64,000 nucleotides of DNA from Companilactobacillus alimentarius DSM 20249 (lineage in GTDB: Bacteria; Bacillota; Bacilli; Lactobacillales; Lactobacillaceae). The notes beneath the pieces were generated by a model that searched no databases, was not told the DNA's origin, and saw nothing but the letters and a program-made list of their open reading frames with translations. The translations under genes and the position numbers were made by a program. This document shows, piece after piece, positions 1-7,602 of the stretch. How positions within the stretch are numbered: the stretch's first letter is position 1; every line of letters begins with the position of its first letter. The stretch is taken from positions 2,046,001 to 2,110,000 of the forward strand of contig NZ_CP018867.1 of the NCBI RefSeq assembly GCF_002849895.1. Reading direction: 5' to 3'.

Positions 1-888
1 GGAAATCGAGGTTGACAAAACAGAGCTTATTGAAGCAACACTGAGTTCTCCAGCTTTGATAATGCCAACGATAATAGTTAATAAGACAATTCCAGCAGAA
101 ACTTTCATTAAACTACTGGTTAGTTTTTTGATAGTAGTTTGGAGTGGGGAGGCTTTTTTGTCAGTGTTTTGTAACATGGAGGCAATATTACCTAATTCGG
201 TGTTGTCACCGATTCCCACGACAATTCCCACACCCTGACCGTTAGAGACAGTTGATCCGGAATAACCCATATTGGAACGGTCAGCTAATTGAGTATCCTT
301 AGAAATAGCAGCCGTATCTTTTGAAATGGCATCTGCTTCACCAGTCAAATGGGATTCAATCACTTGAAGCTCGGAACTTTTGATCCACCGCACATCGGCT
401 TCAACGAAATCTCCCATTTTTACTTTGATAAGATCACCAACGACAATATCTTTGGTCGGGATTGTTTGCCATTCTTCGTTTCTTAAGACAACGGTAGTTC
501 GATCATCCATTTCTTTTAAAGCATCAAGACTTTTCTTGGTGCTCATTTCTTGAAAGAAGACGATTGAGGCATTGATGATTACTAAAATTAAGATGGCAAT
601 TGCCTCATAGAGTGCTTCTTTTCCATGCTTTACGTTGTTTTGAAAATTGAAAGCATAGAATGAACTTAAGAGTGACAGAAGGATTGCACCTAAAAGTACA
701 ATAACGATTGGCTCCTGAAATCCTTTGAGAAAAATTTTCCAAGCGGGAGTATCCTTTTTCTCATTTAGTTCATTGGTACCGTATAATTTGCGATTTTCTT
801 GGACTTGTTCGTTCGTAAGGCCAACATTTGAATCGACTAATAGCTTATCTAAAACATCGTCAGTTGTTAGTTGATAGAATTTGGTCAG
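1..888 (-). CDS. Cation-translocating P-type ATPase (Ca2+-ATPase/PMR1-like), 5' part only
   Basis: The N-terminal 296 codons of an ATP-driven cation pump lie in the window; the phosphorylation and ATP-binding domains are beyond the left edge. Residues 1-60 form a cation-ATPase N-terminal domain (LTNEQVQENRKLYGTNEL), followed by two membrane segments, then the actuator domain with GDLIKVKMGDFVEADVR and the dephosphorylation motif TGEA, and a third membrane segment near the edge. This layout is that of the type II (SERCA/PMCA-like) pumps that lactobacilli use for Ca2+ or related cations; the ion cannot be told from this part. No ATG, GTG or TTG is in a good place. CTG at 888-886, nine bases after an AAAGGA ribosome site, is the best start and would be a rare start codon. 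Family call is firm, ion and start are inferred. Confidence 0.88.
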   Translation of the reverse strand, partial: MTKFYQLTTDDVLDKLLVDSNVGLTNEQVQENRKLYGTNELNEKKDTPAWKIFLKGFQEPIVIVLLGAILLSLLSSFYAFNFQNNVKHGKEALYEAIAILILVIINASIVFFQEMSTKKSLDALKEMDDRTTVVLRNEEWQTIPTKDIVVGDLIKVKMGDFVEADVRWIKSSELQVIESHLTGEADAISKDTAAISKDTQLADRSNMGYSGSTVSNGQGVGIVVGIGDNTELGNIASMLQNTDKKASPLQTTIKKLTSSLMKVSAGIVLLTIIVGIIKAGELSVASISSVLSTSIS

Positions 889-1352
889 AAAATCAGTCCT
901 TTCTTAATATTTGATAATATCGCCTATATACAATTTATCATAGGATATATATACCATGTCAATTCAGGCGCCTATTGGATTAGATGGAATCTTGTAGATT
1001 TCTAATCAAAAATGAAAGTATTGTTGTTCACATATACGTAACAACTGTACAGAAATGCCGACACGGAGGCGTTTGTAATACAAATAAATTTAAAAATAAT
1101 TGAATAAGTTTCATTCTAATTTAATTTCATTTTCGTTTAAGCAATCTGTCGATATTTTCTAAAGCCTTAGTCGCAGTTGGATTTGATTTTTAATTCTTTC
1201 TAAGAAAATGTTGTCAATTATTAGAGCTATTTTTTACGATAGGAAAATGGCTGAAAGTAGCGATCTAACGGCTTGTAAATCACTTTTGACCATGGTATTC
1301 TCATCTGTGGACAAAAGGAAATAAACTAAAAAACACTTAAGGGGTGGATGTT
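889..1352. other. Intergenic region, 464 bp, no gene seen
   Basis: AT-rich stretch between the divergent ATPase gene and the small membrane protein gene. It must carry the promoters of both. I see a loose inverted repeat, GTTGTT near 1023 and AACAAC near 1046, that could be an operator, but no convincing -35/-10 pair and no reading frame with a ribosome site. Confidence 0.4.
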
Positions 1353-1538
1353 ATGACAACAAGAAATGTAAAATTTATGAAGGTAGCACTGATGGCGGTA
1401 GTAGTCATGTTGTTAATGGTTTTGGTCGCTTTACAAAGCCGATACATCATTCCCGTTGCTGCTTTTGTAGCAATTGTTTTGGCAGTTTATTCAGAAGACA
1501 ATCTTGCTAAGAAACATACATTTAAATATATAGACTAA
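1353..1538 (+). CDS. Small hydrophobic membrane protein, unknown function
   Basis: A 61-residue protein with two closely spaced hydrophobic stretches (about residues 9-25 and 30-46) and a charged C-terminal tail (SEDNLAKKHTFKYID). ATG at 1353 is chosen over the in-frame GTG at 1344, because the AAGGGG ribosome site at 1339-1344 overlaps the GTG and sits eight bases before the ATG. It stands alone between two intergenic regions and is followed by a stem-loop. I do not recognise the family. Small two-helix proteins like this are common and poorly studied in lactobacilli, so no function is given. Confidence 0.6.
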   Translation: MTTRNVKFMKVALMAVVVMLLMVLVALQSRYIIPVAAFVAIVLAVYSEDNLAKKHTFKYID

Positions 1539-1596
1539 TTCAAAAGAGTATAGCGCGGGATGCAGTTAAACATTGCTTCTTTCGTTGAAATTGGTA

Positions 1597-1627
1597 GCGG
1601 CAGTGATCGAATTATGATTGCTGTCGC
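1597..1627 (+). terminator. Stem-loop after the small membrane protein gene
   Basis: GCGGCAGTGATC (1597-1608) pairs with GATTGCTGTCGC (1616-1627) with G-U pairs. The following bases are T-rich but not a clean T-run, so it is either a weak terminator or a 3'-end stabilising hairpin. Confidence 0.4.
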
Positions 1628-1683
1628 TATTTGTGTTGTGAAATAGTCGTTTTTTGAGAAAAAACTCTAAATTCTTATATTGG

Positions 1684-1692
1684 TGCTATAAT
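1684..1692 (+). promoter_or_regulatory. Extended -10 promoter of the surface protein gene
   Basis: TGCTATAAT matches the extended -10 consensus TGnTATAAT exactly and lies 31 bases before the start codon of the surface protein. No good -35 is seen, as expected for an extended -10 promoter. Confidence 0.6.
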
Positions 1693-1722
1693 TATTCTAA
1701 TTAATTAAGGGGGCCGTTTTAA

Positions 1723-3408
1723 TTGAAAATGGGGCAAAAAAATTGGGGTAAATTGATTATTGCTTTAGGCTTGTCACTTTCTATTTTGGGAACTAGTACC
1801 ACAGTTCATGCTCAAACTAGTGCAGCTTCCTTAGGTGATGAGATGGAATCTTCTACCTCGGAAGTGAAGTATTCAGGAATTGACGGAACTTGTCAGTGGT
1901 ATATTTCAGATGATGACACGCTTCATATCGAAAGTGGAACGTTACAAGCAGGTTCATTGGGGAAGTCCTTAACTTCAAACGAAAATGAATATCCTAATGT
2001 TAAATTCGACAGTATTAAACAAGATATTAAAAAAATTTCGATTGATGGGAACGTTATTTTACCAGCTAATTCTTCTTGGCTATTTACTGGTATAGGTAAT
2101 AATACTAACGGTATCTCCGGTATAACAGAAATTAAAAATGGCGAAAGATTGAATACTAGTAACGTAACTAATATGAGTCATATGTTTGATGGTTTGGGTA
2201 ATTTGACTGTTTTAGATGTTTCGACTTGGGATATTTCCCATGTGTCCAATATGAGTTATATGTTTAGTGATACTGGATTGTCGTTGATTGATGTTTCAAC
2301 TTGGGATACTGGCAATGTTTTAAATATGCGCCATATGTTCAGTGCCGATAATACGACTTCTAATTTACAGCAACTGGATGTTTCCAACTGGAATGTAAGT
2401 AATGTTTCTGATATGTCAGCTATGTTTATGAAAGATCAACAATTGAAGGTATTAGATATTTCCAATTGGGACGTTCACAAAGTAATTAAGATGAATGATA
2501 TGTTCAGTGGAGCCAGTGGACTGAGAAAACTTGATTTCAGTAAATGGCAAAGCAATGCAAAAACAACCGGTTTTTTGACAGGGACTAATCTGAATAGGAT
2601 AAGATTGTCAGCAAATTTTCATCTTAAGAATTCTGGCTTAGGTCAGGATACAAGTGGGAATACAAACCATAAAGAATGGCTAGTGACGAAGAAAGGCAAT
2701 AAATCAATCATTAGTAGCAAAAAGTTACTCAAAGGTAAATATTTGAGTTGGGCCATTAATGCAAAGGGCATTGAAATTTTTGATGTGAATATTCCTAATA
2801 ATTTAAATAAGACTATCTTGAATAAGAACGTTAAAGGTAGCGTAAAAAATGGTATTGCCACTTTAACAATCAAGGTTCCTGAAAGAAATGGTTATAAAGC
2901 TAATAAATCACTTTTAACTTTCACAGTTAATGTTGATAAATTACAAGCAAGCAAAGGTAAGTATGTTATTACTTCACCAGAGAAAGTGACATATAAAAAA
3001 GTTGCTGCAACTAAGAAAGTTAATCAATTAGTGGCAACAAGACCTCAGAGAAAAGTCACGACGCTCTTTGACAACGATACGAAAGCTTTGAGTAACTCGC
3101 TAACTTCTGCTACTAATTGGTTTAGCGATAGGCAAATGAAGTTAAAAGGGGTAACTTATTATCGAGTTGCTACCGATAGATGGGTTAAATCGGGCGATGT
3201 CTATACCTATGAACCACAGAGTGCAACCATTAAAACAGGCGATTTGGATCAGGTTGTTATGAATTCTCAAGGTCAGGTTATTAATAATCGTAAATTGGAT
3301 TCTGAAACTACTTGGAAAACGGATCGTTTGGCTAATATTAATGGGAAAACTTATTATCGAGTCGCCACAAATGAGTTCGTACCAACCAATGATGTAACAA
3401 TCGTTTGA
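1723..3408 (+). CDS. Secreted BspA-type repeat surface protein with C-terminal SLAP-like repeats
   Basis: A 561-residue exported protein. A signal peptide (positive residues, hydrophobic core, cleavage after VHA near residue 30) is followed by a variable region and then, about residues 145-275, five degenerate BspA/DUF285 repeats built on the pattern LDVSxWDxSxVxNMSxMF. The C-terminus (about 435-561) holds two related repeats ending in GVTYYRVATDRWV and GKTYYRVATNEFV, which resemble the SLAP domains that bind lactobacillus wall polymers. No LPxTG motif is present, so attachment would be non-covalent. Such proteins are thought to act in adhesion or aggregation. TTG at 1723 is the start: it lies nine bases after AAGGGGG, while the ATG six bases later is too far away. 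Promoter and downstream terminator indicate a single-gene unit. Confidence 0.85.
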   Translation: MKMGQKNWGKLIIALGLSLSILGTSTTVHAQTSAASLGDEMESSTSEVKYSGIDGTCQWYISDDDTLHIESGTLQAGSLGKSLTSNENEYPNVKFDSIKQDIKKISIDGNVILPANSSWLFTGIGNNTNGISGITEIKNGERLNTSNVTNMSHMFDGLGNLTVLDVSTWDISHVSNMSYMFSDTGLSLIDVSTWDTGNVLNMRHMFSADNTTSNLQQLDVSNWNVSNVSDMSAMFMKDQQLKVLDISNWDVHKVIKMNDMFSGASGLRKLDFSKWQSNAKTTGFLTGTNLNRIRLSANFHLKNSGLGQDTSGNTNHKEWLVTKKGNKSIISSKKLLKGKYLSWAINAKGIEIFDVNIPNNLNKTILNKNVKGSVKNGIATLTIKVPERNGYKANKSLLTFTVNVDKLQASKGKYVITSPEKVTYKKVAATKKVNQLVATRPQRKVTTLFDNDTKALSNSLTSATNWFSDRQMKLKGVTYYRVATDRWVKSGDVYTYEPQSATIKTGDLDQVVMNSQGQVINNRKLDSETTWKTDRLANINGKTYYRVATNEFVPTNDVTIV

Positions 3409-3474
3409 AATTAGTTTTCATTATTTTGGATTGGATGATGGTTATATTGTTCATTTATTTACAAATTATAAAAA

Positions 3475-3540
3475 ATAACCTCTATTTATTAAGTTTCACC
3501 GATTTTAAGAATCGTTTTGAACTTTAAATAGAGGCTATTT
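3475..3540. terminator. Bidirectional terminator
   Basis: AATAACCTCTATTTA (3475-3489) pairs with TAAATAGAGGCTATT (3526-3540) with one mismatch, with A-rich sequence before and T-rich after. It serves the surface protein gene and the convergent HxlR gene. Confidence 0.8.
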
Positions 3541-3571
3541 TTGTTTTTGAGTTACTTGAAATAATTTAATG

Positions 3572-3961
3572 CTAGTCAGCATATGGTAATGCGTCGTTAT
3601 CAACGTCTTGTCGATTTAATAGTAAAATGTTTTCACCTTGTGCTTTGCGACGGTCGATATCCTTTTCTCCCCAAAGACAGAGTTCTTCGAGAATTTTGTT
3701 GAGTGATTGGCCGTAATCAGTTAATGAATATTCCACTTTAGGCGGAATTTGATTGTATACTTTACGATTAACGATGCCGTCATCTTCTAATTCACGTAGC
3801 TGTTGTGTTAACATTTTTTGCGTAATATTAGGGATAGCGCGTCGTAATTGGCCGGTACGCATGATGCCTAATTTGAGATGGCAGAGGATAATTGGTTTCC
3901 ATTTTCCACCAATAATTCTCATGGTATTTTCAACGCCAATATTATAAATTGTTTGCCTCAT
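3572..3961 (-). CDS. HxlR family transcriptional regulator
   Basis: A 129-residue winged-helix regulator. The HxlR signature is clear: IGGKWKPIILCHL near the N-terminus, then FxxLRRAIPNITQKMLTQQLRELEDDGI-type recognition helix (here GQLRRAIPNITQKML) and the wing VEYSLTDYGQSL. ATG at 3961 is chosen because GGAGG lies five bases upstream; a longer frame from 3973 would place that site inside the gene. There is no cysteine near residue 6 as in the redox-sensing YodB, so the signal is open. It is the second gene of an operon with the MFS transporter upstream (37-base gap), so it most likely controls that transporter and itself. Confidence 0.88.
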   Translation of the reverse strand: MRQTIYNIGVENTMRIIGGKWKPIILCHLKLGIMRTGQLRRAIPNITQKMLTQQLRELEDDGIVNRKVYNQIPPKVEYSLTDYGQSLNKILEELCLWGEKDIDRRKAQGENILLLNRQDVDNDALPYAD

Positions 3962-3998
3962 TATGACCTCCATAGTGGTTGTATAGTACCACCATAAT

Positions 3999-5207
3999 TT
4001 AGTCGTAGCAATTTTCTAGGTCTAAAGTTGGTGCAGTTCTTTTTTCAAGACGCATTAGAAAACCAATTAAGATGATTCCAACGATTAGCATACCAATTCC
4101 TAACCAAGGTGTGTTAACTAATTGATTATGGGCCACTGCTTGTCCATCAAGGGCTGATCCTAAAGTGATTCCGACATTGAATGCTGAAATGTTCAAAGCG
4201 GAAGCTAATGGAACTTCGTCAGGGGTATATTTTTCAGCCAATTGAACTATATACAATTGAAGTCCGGGTACGTTCATGAGTGCAAAGAGTCCAAGTAATA
4301 AGACAGCCAATAAACCTAAGAAATGCAAATTAATAGTTAGGCGCATTACGATTAAAGCAATTCCTAATCCGATAAACATTTTCAAAAGGGCAAAGAGAGG
4401 TTTCTTGTTCGCCCATTTGCCACCAATAGTGTTACCAATAGCTACGGCTATTCCGTAGAAAATTAGGATAATAACAATGGCGCTTTGAGACCAGCCCATA
4501 TTCTTATTCAAAATTGTCGTCAAATAAGTATAAACTGGGAAAGTTGCCCCATATCCTAAGGCGGTCACTAATAAGATTAAGAGCAATTGAGGTTGTTTCA
4601 AGATTTTCCAGATACCCTTGACACTAGTTGGATTTGGCAAAGGCAATTTATTAGGTACTAAGAGCATGTTACTGATCAAACCAATTAATCCTAAAACGAT
4701 TAGGAAAATAAATGACATCCGCCAATTGAAAGTTTGTCCAATAAAAGTTCCAATTGGAACGCCAGCGATAGTAGCGACCGTTAAGCCAGTAAACATGATG
4801 GCAATAGCTGAACCACGTTTATTTGGAGTTACTACATTAGCAGCAATTAATGAAGCGATGGTCATAAAAATTCCATGTGACAGAGCGGTGATGATTCGGC
4901 CTGCCAAAAGGATTGTAAAGTTGGGCGCGAAGGTCGCCAATAAATTACCGATGATGAAGCTAATCATAATACCAATCAGTAATTTTTTGCGGTCAAAACG
5001 GTTGGTTACTAATGCTAGAATCGGAGCTCCAAAAATGATACCTGTGGCATAAATTGAAACTGTCAGTCCACCTTGTGTCAAAGAGATACCAAAGGTTTTG
5101 GTTAAAAGTGGGATGATTCCGACGCTGATAAATTCAGTTGATCCAATGGCAAAGGCACTGATTGCCAATGACAAGAGAATCCAAGTTGATGAGACTTTTT
5201 TGTTCAT
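3999..5207 (-). CDS. MFS transporter, DHA1 (drug/sugar exporter) family
   Basis: A 402-residue, 12-helix major facilitator protein. The start FAIGSTEFISVGIIPLL and the loop after helix 2 (NRFDRKKLLIG, the usual motif A) are typical of the AraJ/YdhP/PbuE branch of DHA1 exporters, which move drugs, sugars or purines outward. ATG at 5207 follows a strong GGAGGA site. It is transcribed from its own promoter together with the HxlR regulator gene downstream. HxlR-MFS pairs usually respond to the compound exported, often a quinone, aldehyde or antibiotic, but nothing here shows the substrate. Confidence 0.88.
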   Translation of the reverse strand: MNKKVSSTWILLSLAISAFAIGSTEFISVGIIPLLTKTFGISLTQGGLTVSIYATGIIFGAPILALVTNRFDRKKLLIGIMISFIIGNLLATFAPNFTILLAGRIITALSHGIFMTIASLIAANVVTPNKRGSAIAIMFTGLTVATIAGVPIGTFIGQTFNWRMSFIFLIVLGLIGLISNMLLVPNKLPLPNPTSVKGIWKILKQPQLLLILLVTALGYGATFPVYTYLTTILNKNMGWSQSAIVIILIFYGIAVAIGNTIGGKWANKKPLFALLKMFIGLGIALIVMRLTINLHFLGLLAVLLLGLFALMNVPGLQLYIVQLAEKYTPDEVPLASALNISAFNVGITLGSALDGQAVAHNQLVNTPWLGIGMLIVGIILIGFLMRLEKRTAPTLDLENCYD

Positions 5208-5239
5208 AATTTTTCCTCCTTGATTAATGCATGAGTATC

Positions 5240-5304
5240 ATTATATTGCGTTAGGAGAATTAAACAATTACGTACTTTAAAGTGCAGTAGGGACTAAAAA
5301 GTAC
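5240..5304 (-). promoter_or_regulatory. Promoter of the MFS-hxlR operon with candidate HxlR operator
   Basis: On the minus strand TTGTTT (5267-5262) and TATAAT (5245-5240), 16 bases apart, precede the transporter gene. Just upstream sits the imperfect palindrome GTACTTTAAAGTGC (5272-5285) and a further half-site AAAAAGTAC ending at 5304. Paired TAC/GTA half-sites are what HxlR proteins of the YodB type bind, so self-regulation is likely; binding itself is inferred. Confidence 0.55.
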
Positions 5305-5348
5305 CTATAAGGATTCTGTAAATAAATTAAAATAGTCTAATAAAATTA

Positions 5349-5377
5349 TTGACAGACTAATTATTGAATGTTTTACT
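5349..5377 (+). promoter_or_regulatory. Promoter of the Phe-leader/trpXYZ-like operon
   Basis: A perfect -35 TTGACA (5349-5354) is followed after 17 bases by TTTACT (5372-5377). Transcription would begin near 5384, about 30 bases before the leader peptide start. Confidence 0.6.
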
Positions 5378-5412
5378 AGAGAATGTAAATTGCAAACGAG
5401 GAGAACTTTATT

Positions 5413-5478
5413 ATGAAAATTAATAAACGGTTGTCACAGTTAAATAATCAATTTGCCTTTAGCTTTTTCTTTAGATAG
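5413..5478 (+). CDS. Phenylalanine-rich leader peptide (21 codons), candidate attenuation peptide
   Basis: A short frame, MKINKRLSQLNNQFAFSFFFR, opens at ATG 5413 with a good ribosome site (GAGGAG at 5399-5404, eight bases upstream) and a TTGACA promoter before it. Five of the last eight residues are Phe (codons 14, 16, 18, 19, 20), a pattern like the pheA leader peptide of E. coli. It ends at 5476-5478, exactly where the first arm of a set of alternative hairpins starts; an intrinsic terminator follows and then an ABC importer of the aromatic amino acid type. The arrangement fits ribosome-mediated attenuation by Phe-tRNA. That the frame is translated is inferred from the ribosome site and composition. 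Confidence 0.6.
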   Translation: MKINKRLSQLNNQFAFSFFFR

Positions 5479-5655
5479 CGTTTGTATTCAGTTGCTGGAT
5501 ACGAACGCGGACGTGTTCGTATCTATTGATTGGCTAAAGCTTTTAAATGTGTCGTTAAAGCCAGCGTAGATACAGGGTTAAATCTAGCTGGAGAAAATAT
5601 TTGGGCCCAAGTATAAAACCAGTTAGATTCGATCTGAATCTAGTTGGCTTTTTTT
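5478..5655 (+). promoter_or_regulatory. Leader RNA with mutually exclusive hairpins (candidate attenuator)
   Basis: Arm A (5478-5489) pairs with B (5497-5508) in 12 base pairs; B (5498-5508) pairs instead with C (5513-5523) in 11 base pairs around a 4-base loop, so A:B and B:C exclude each other. Further on, E (5561-5571) pairs with F (5582-5591), F also pairs with G (5619-5629), and G pairs with H (5636-5647) to make the terminator; E can also pair with H. A ribosome stalled on the Phe codons would cover A and change the folding. There is no T-box motif (AGGGTGGNACCGCG), so this is not a recognisable T-box. Pairings are read from the sequence; the switching is inferred. Confidence 0.55.
5619..5655 (+). 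terminator. Intrinsic terminator in the leader of the ABC operon
   Basis: CCAGTTAGATTC (5619-5630) pairs with GAATCTAGTTGG (5636-5647), 12 pairs with two G-U, loop GATCT, followed by CTTTTTTT. It lies 22 bases before the first structural gene, so it can only act as a conditional stop. Confidence 0.8.
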
Positions 5656-5676
5656 ATATTCTGGGAGGAAATATTT

Positions 5677-6642
5677 ATGAGAAAAATTCTAATTTCAATC
5701 ACCGCCATAATGGCAATTTTAGTTTTAACAAGTTGTTCCACCAATTCATCAGTGGACAAGAAAACATTAAATGTAGGAATCCTACAAATTGTGCCCCATG
5801 GTTCCTTAGATGCCGCTAGAAAGGGATTCAAAGAGGAATTGAATAAAGAGGTTAAGGAACATGATAAGTCGCTTAAAATCAATTACAACTATCAAAATGC
5901 TCAAGGCGATCAAGCAAATCTGAGTTCCATGTCACAACAATTAGTTCAAAAAAAAGACGATTTAATTCTAGGAATAGCCACTCCCGCAGCACAGGCGTTA
6001 GCTAAAAAAACTAATTCGACCCCAATTGTTGTGACAGCTGTAACCAACTTGCAGAGCGCAGGATTAGTCAAAGATGATAAAAAGCCACAGACCAATGTCA
6101 CAGGTACAAAGGATCTAGGTCCAGTCGACAAGCAAATAAAACTGTTGACTACTATGACAAAGAGCCAAAAACCTATTGGAGTTTTATATAATTCATCGGA
6201 AGAAAATTCCGTATTACAAGTCAAAATGGTTAAGAAGTATGCGAAGAATCATCATTTGAAATTGAATATCGTTAGTGTAACTAGTACCAATGATGTGGCT
6301 AGCGCTGTCTCAGGGATGGCTAAGAAAGTCTCAGGAATCTACTTGCCAACGGATAATTTGATGGCTAGTTCGATGAAGACCATTGGTAAAAAAGCGCGTG
6401 AAGCTAAGTTACCAGTCGTAACAGGTTCAATTGAAATGGCGGAAGATGGTGGAACGGCTACATATGGGATCAATTATCACGATTTAGGCAAGCAAACCGC
6501 TAAAATGGCTTATCAGATTTTGATTGAAAAAAAGAAGCCTCAAGATATGCCAGTTGAAACTTCACATACTTTAAGACTTTATATCAATAAAACTAATGCT
6601 AAAGCTATCGGAATCAACCCCGATAAAATTATGAAACCATAG
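5677..6642 (+). CDS. trpX: ABC transporter substrate-binding lipoprotein, TrpX-like
   Basis: A 321-residue solute-binding lipoprotein. The signal peptide ends in the lipobox LTSC, so Cys19 would be lipid-anchored outside the membrane. The mature part (VGILQIVPHGSLDAARKGF, later STPIVVTAVTNLQSAGL) is typical of the ABC.X4 / TrpX family with a periplasmic-binding type I fold, which in streptococci imports tryptophan or related aromatic compounds. ATG at 5677 follows GGGAGGA; a longer upstream frame would run through the terminator and is rejected. It is first of three genes with the permease and ATPase. The Phe-rich leader upstream suggests phenylalanine or a mix of aromatic amino acids as substrate; that is an inference. 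Confidence 0.85.
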   Translation: MRKILISITAIMAILVLTSCSTNSSVDKKTLNVGILQIVPHGSLDAARKGFKEELNKEVKEHDKSLKINYNYQNAQGDQANLSSMSQQLVQKKDDLILGIATPAAQALAKKTNSTPIVVTAVTNLQSAGLVKDDKKPQTNVTGTKDLGPVDKQIKLLTTMTKSQKPIGVLYNSSEENSVLQVKMVKKYAKNHHLKLNIVSVTSTNDVASAVSGMAKKVSGIYLPTDNLMASSMKTIGKKAREAKLPVVTGSIEMAEDGGTATYGINYHDLGKQTAKMAYQILIEKKKPQDMPVETSHTLRLYINKTNAKAIGINPDKIMKP

Positions 6643-6651
6643 GAGGAAAAT

Positions 6652-7602
6652 ATGCTGATATCTAGTTTAGGACAAGGATTATTATGGGCACCGTTAGCTA
6701 TTGGTGTTTTTATTACATTTAGAATTTTGGATATTCCTGATTTGACCACTGAAGGAAGTTTTCCCTTTGGCGCTGCTGTGACGGTTAGTTTGATGATCAA
6801 AGGCCAATCAGCTATCATAGCCACTTTGGCGGGATTTTTTGCAGGGTGTATTGCCGGATTAGTAACGGGAATATTGGATACGAAATTAAGAATTCCGTCA
6901 CTTCTAGCAGGAATTTTGACAATGACGGGTCTATATTCCATTAACATCCACATTATGGGCAAATCAAATGTTCCGTTATTGAGTCAAAAAATCTTAACAG
7001 AATATTTGCCAGCAGGTTTAGATGTCGACTTACAGACGATTGTTTTAGGGCTGATCGTAATTTTTATCGTCATAACACTACTCTTCGGACTCTTTAAAAC
7101 CCGTTTAGGATTATCTTTAATGGCTACAGGCAATAACAAGAATATGTCGGCTGCCAACGGAATTAATACCGATGGGATGATTATTTTCGGCTACGTTATC
7201 TCCAATGGCTTTATCGCTTTGTCAGGGGCTCTGATAGCGCAGAGTAATGGTTATGCCGATATTGGTATGGGTATTGGCACAATCGTTATTGGACTAGCCT
7301 CTGTCTTAGTCGGCGAAATTTTCCTACGTAGTCACAACATTTTGACTAGATTATTAGCCATGATCCTAGGAGCAATTATTTACCGATTATTATTAACTTT
7401 TGCGATGGGATTAGGTTTCCCGGCTGATGATCTCAAGATTTTATCGGCAATCATTTTAGTGATCGTAATCTGTGTTCCGATTATTCAGAATCGAATCAGA
7501 ACTAAACGAGAATTGAAAAAATATTTAATACAAGTGGAGGATCAAACTGATGGAAGTCTTACAACTAAAACATCTACAAAAAGTATTCTTTCCCGGGACT
7601 AA
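6652..7602 (+). CDS. trpY: ABC transporter permease, TrpY-like
   Basis: A 316-residue integral membrane permease with eight to nine hydrophobic segments of the BPD_transp_2 type (related to branched-chain amino acid and sugar permeases). The motif GLSLMATGNNKNMSAANGI in the middle resembles the loop that contacts the ATPase. It starts at ATG 6652 after AGGAGGA, nine bases beyond the binding-protein gene. Its 3' end overlaps the ATPase gene by 53 bases, giving a hydrophilic tail (DQTDGSLTTKTSTKSILSRD) that looks unconserved; the protein may have gained this tail by a late stop change. Works with the neighbouring lipoprotein and ATPase as one importer. Confidence 0.85.
   Translation: MLISSLGQGLLWAPLAIGVFITFRILDIPDLTTEGSFPFGAAVTVSLMIKGQSAIIATLAGFFAGCIAGLVTGILDTKLRIPSLLAGILTMTGLYSINIHIMGKSNVPLLSQKILTEYLPAGLDVDLQTIVLGLIVIFIVITLLFGLFKTRLGLSLMATGNNKNMSAANGINTDGMIIFGYVISNGFIALSGALIAQSNGYADIGMGIGTIVIGLASVLVGEIFLRSHNILTRLLAMILGAIIYRLLLTFAMGLGFPADDLKILSAIILVIVICVPIIQNRIRTKRELKKYLIQVEDQTDGSLTTKTSTKSILSRD

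Noticed and set aside
1723..3408. Sortase-anchored protein
   Set aside because: No LPxTG or hydrophobic C-terminal tail; the end is a SLAP-like repeat.
4618..5052. 144-codon plus-strand frame
   Set aside because: It lies fully inside the MFS gene on the other strand and is rich in Lys/Ile/Pro as expected for an antisense shadow.
5413..5655. T-box riboswitch
   Set aside because: The T-box sequence AGGGTGGNACCGCG before the terminator is absent, and the leader frame and repeated arms fit attenuation better.
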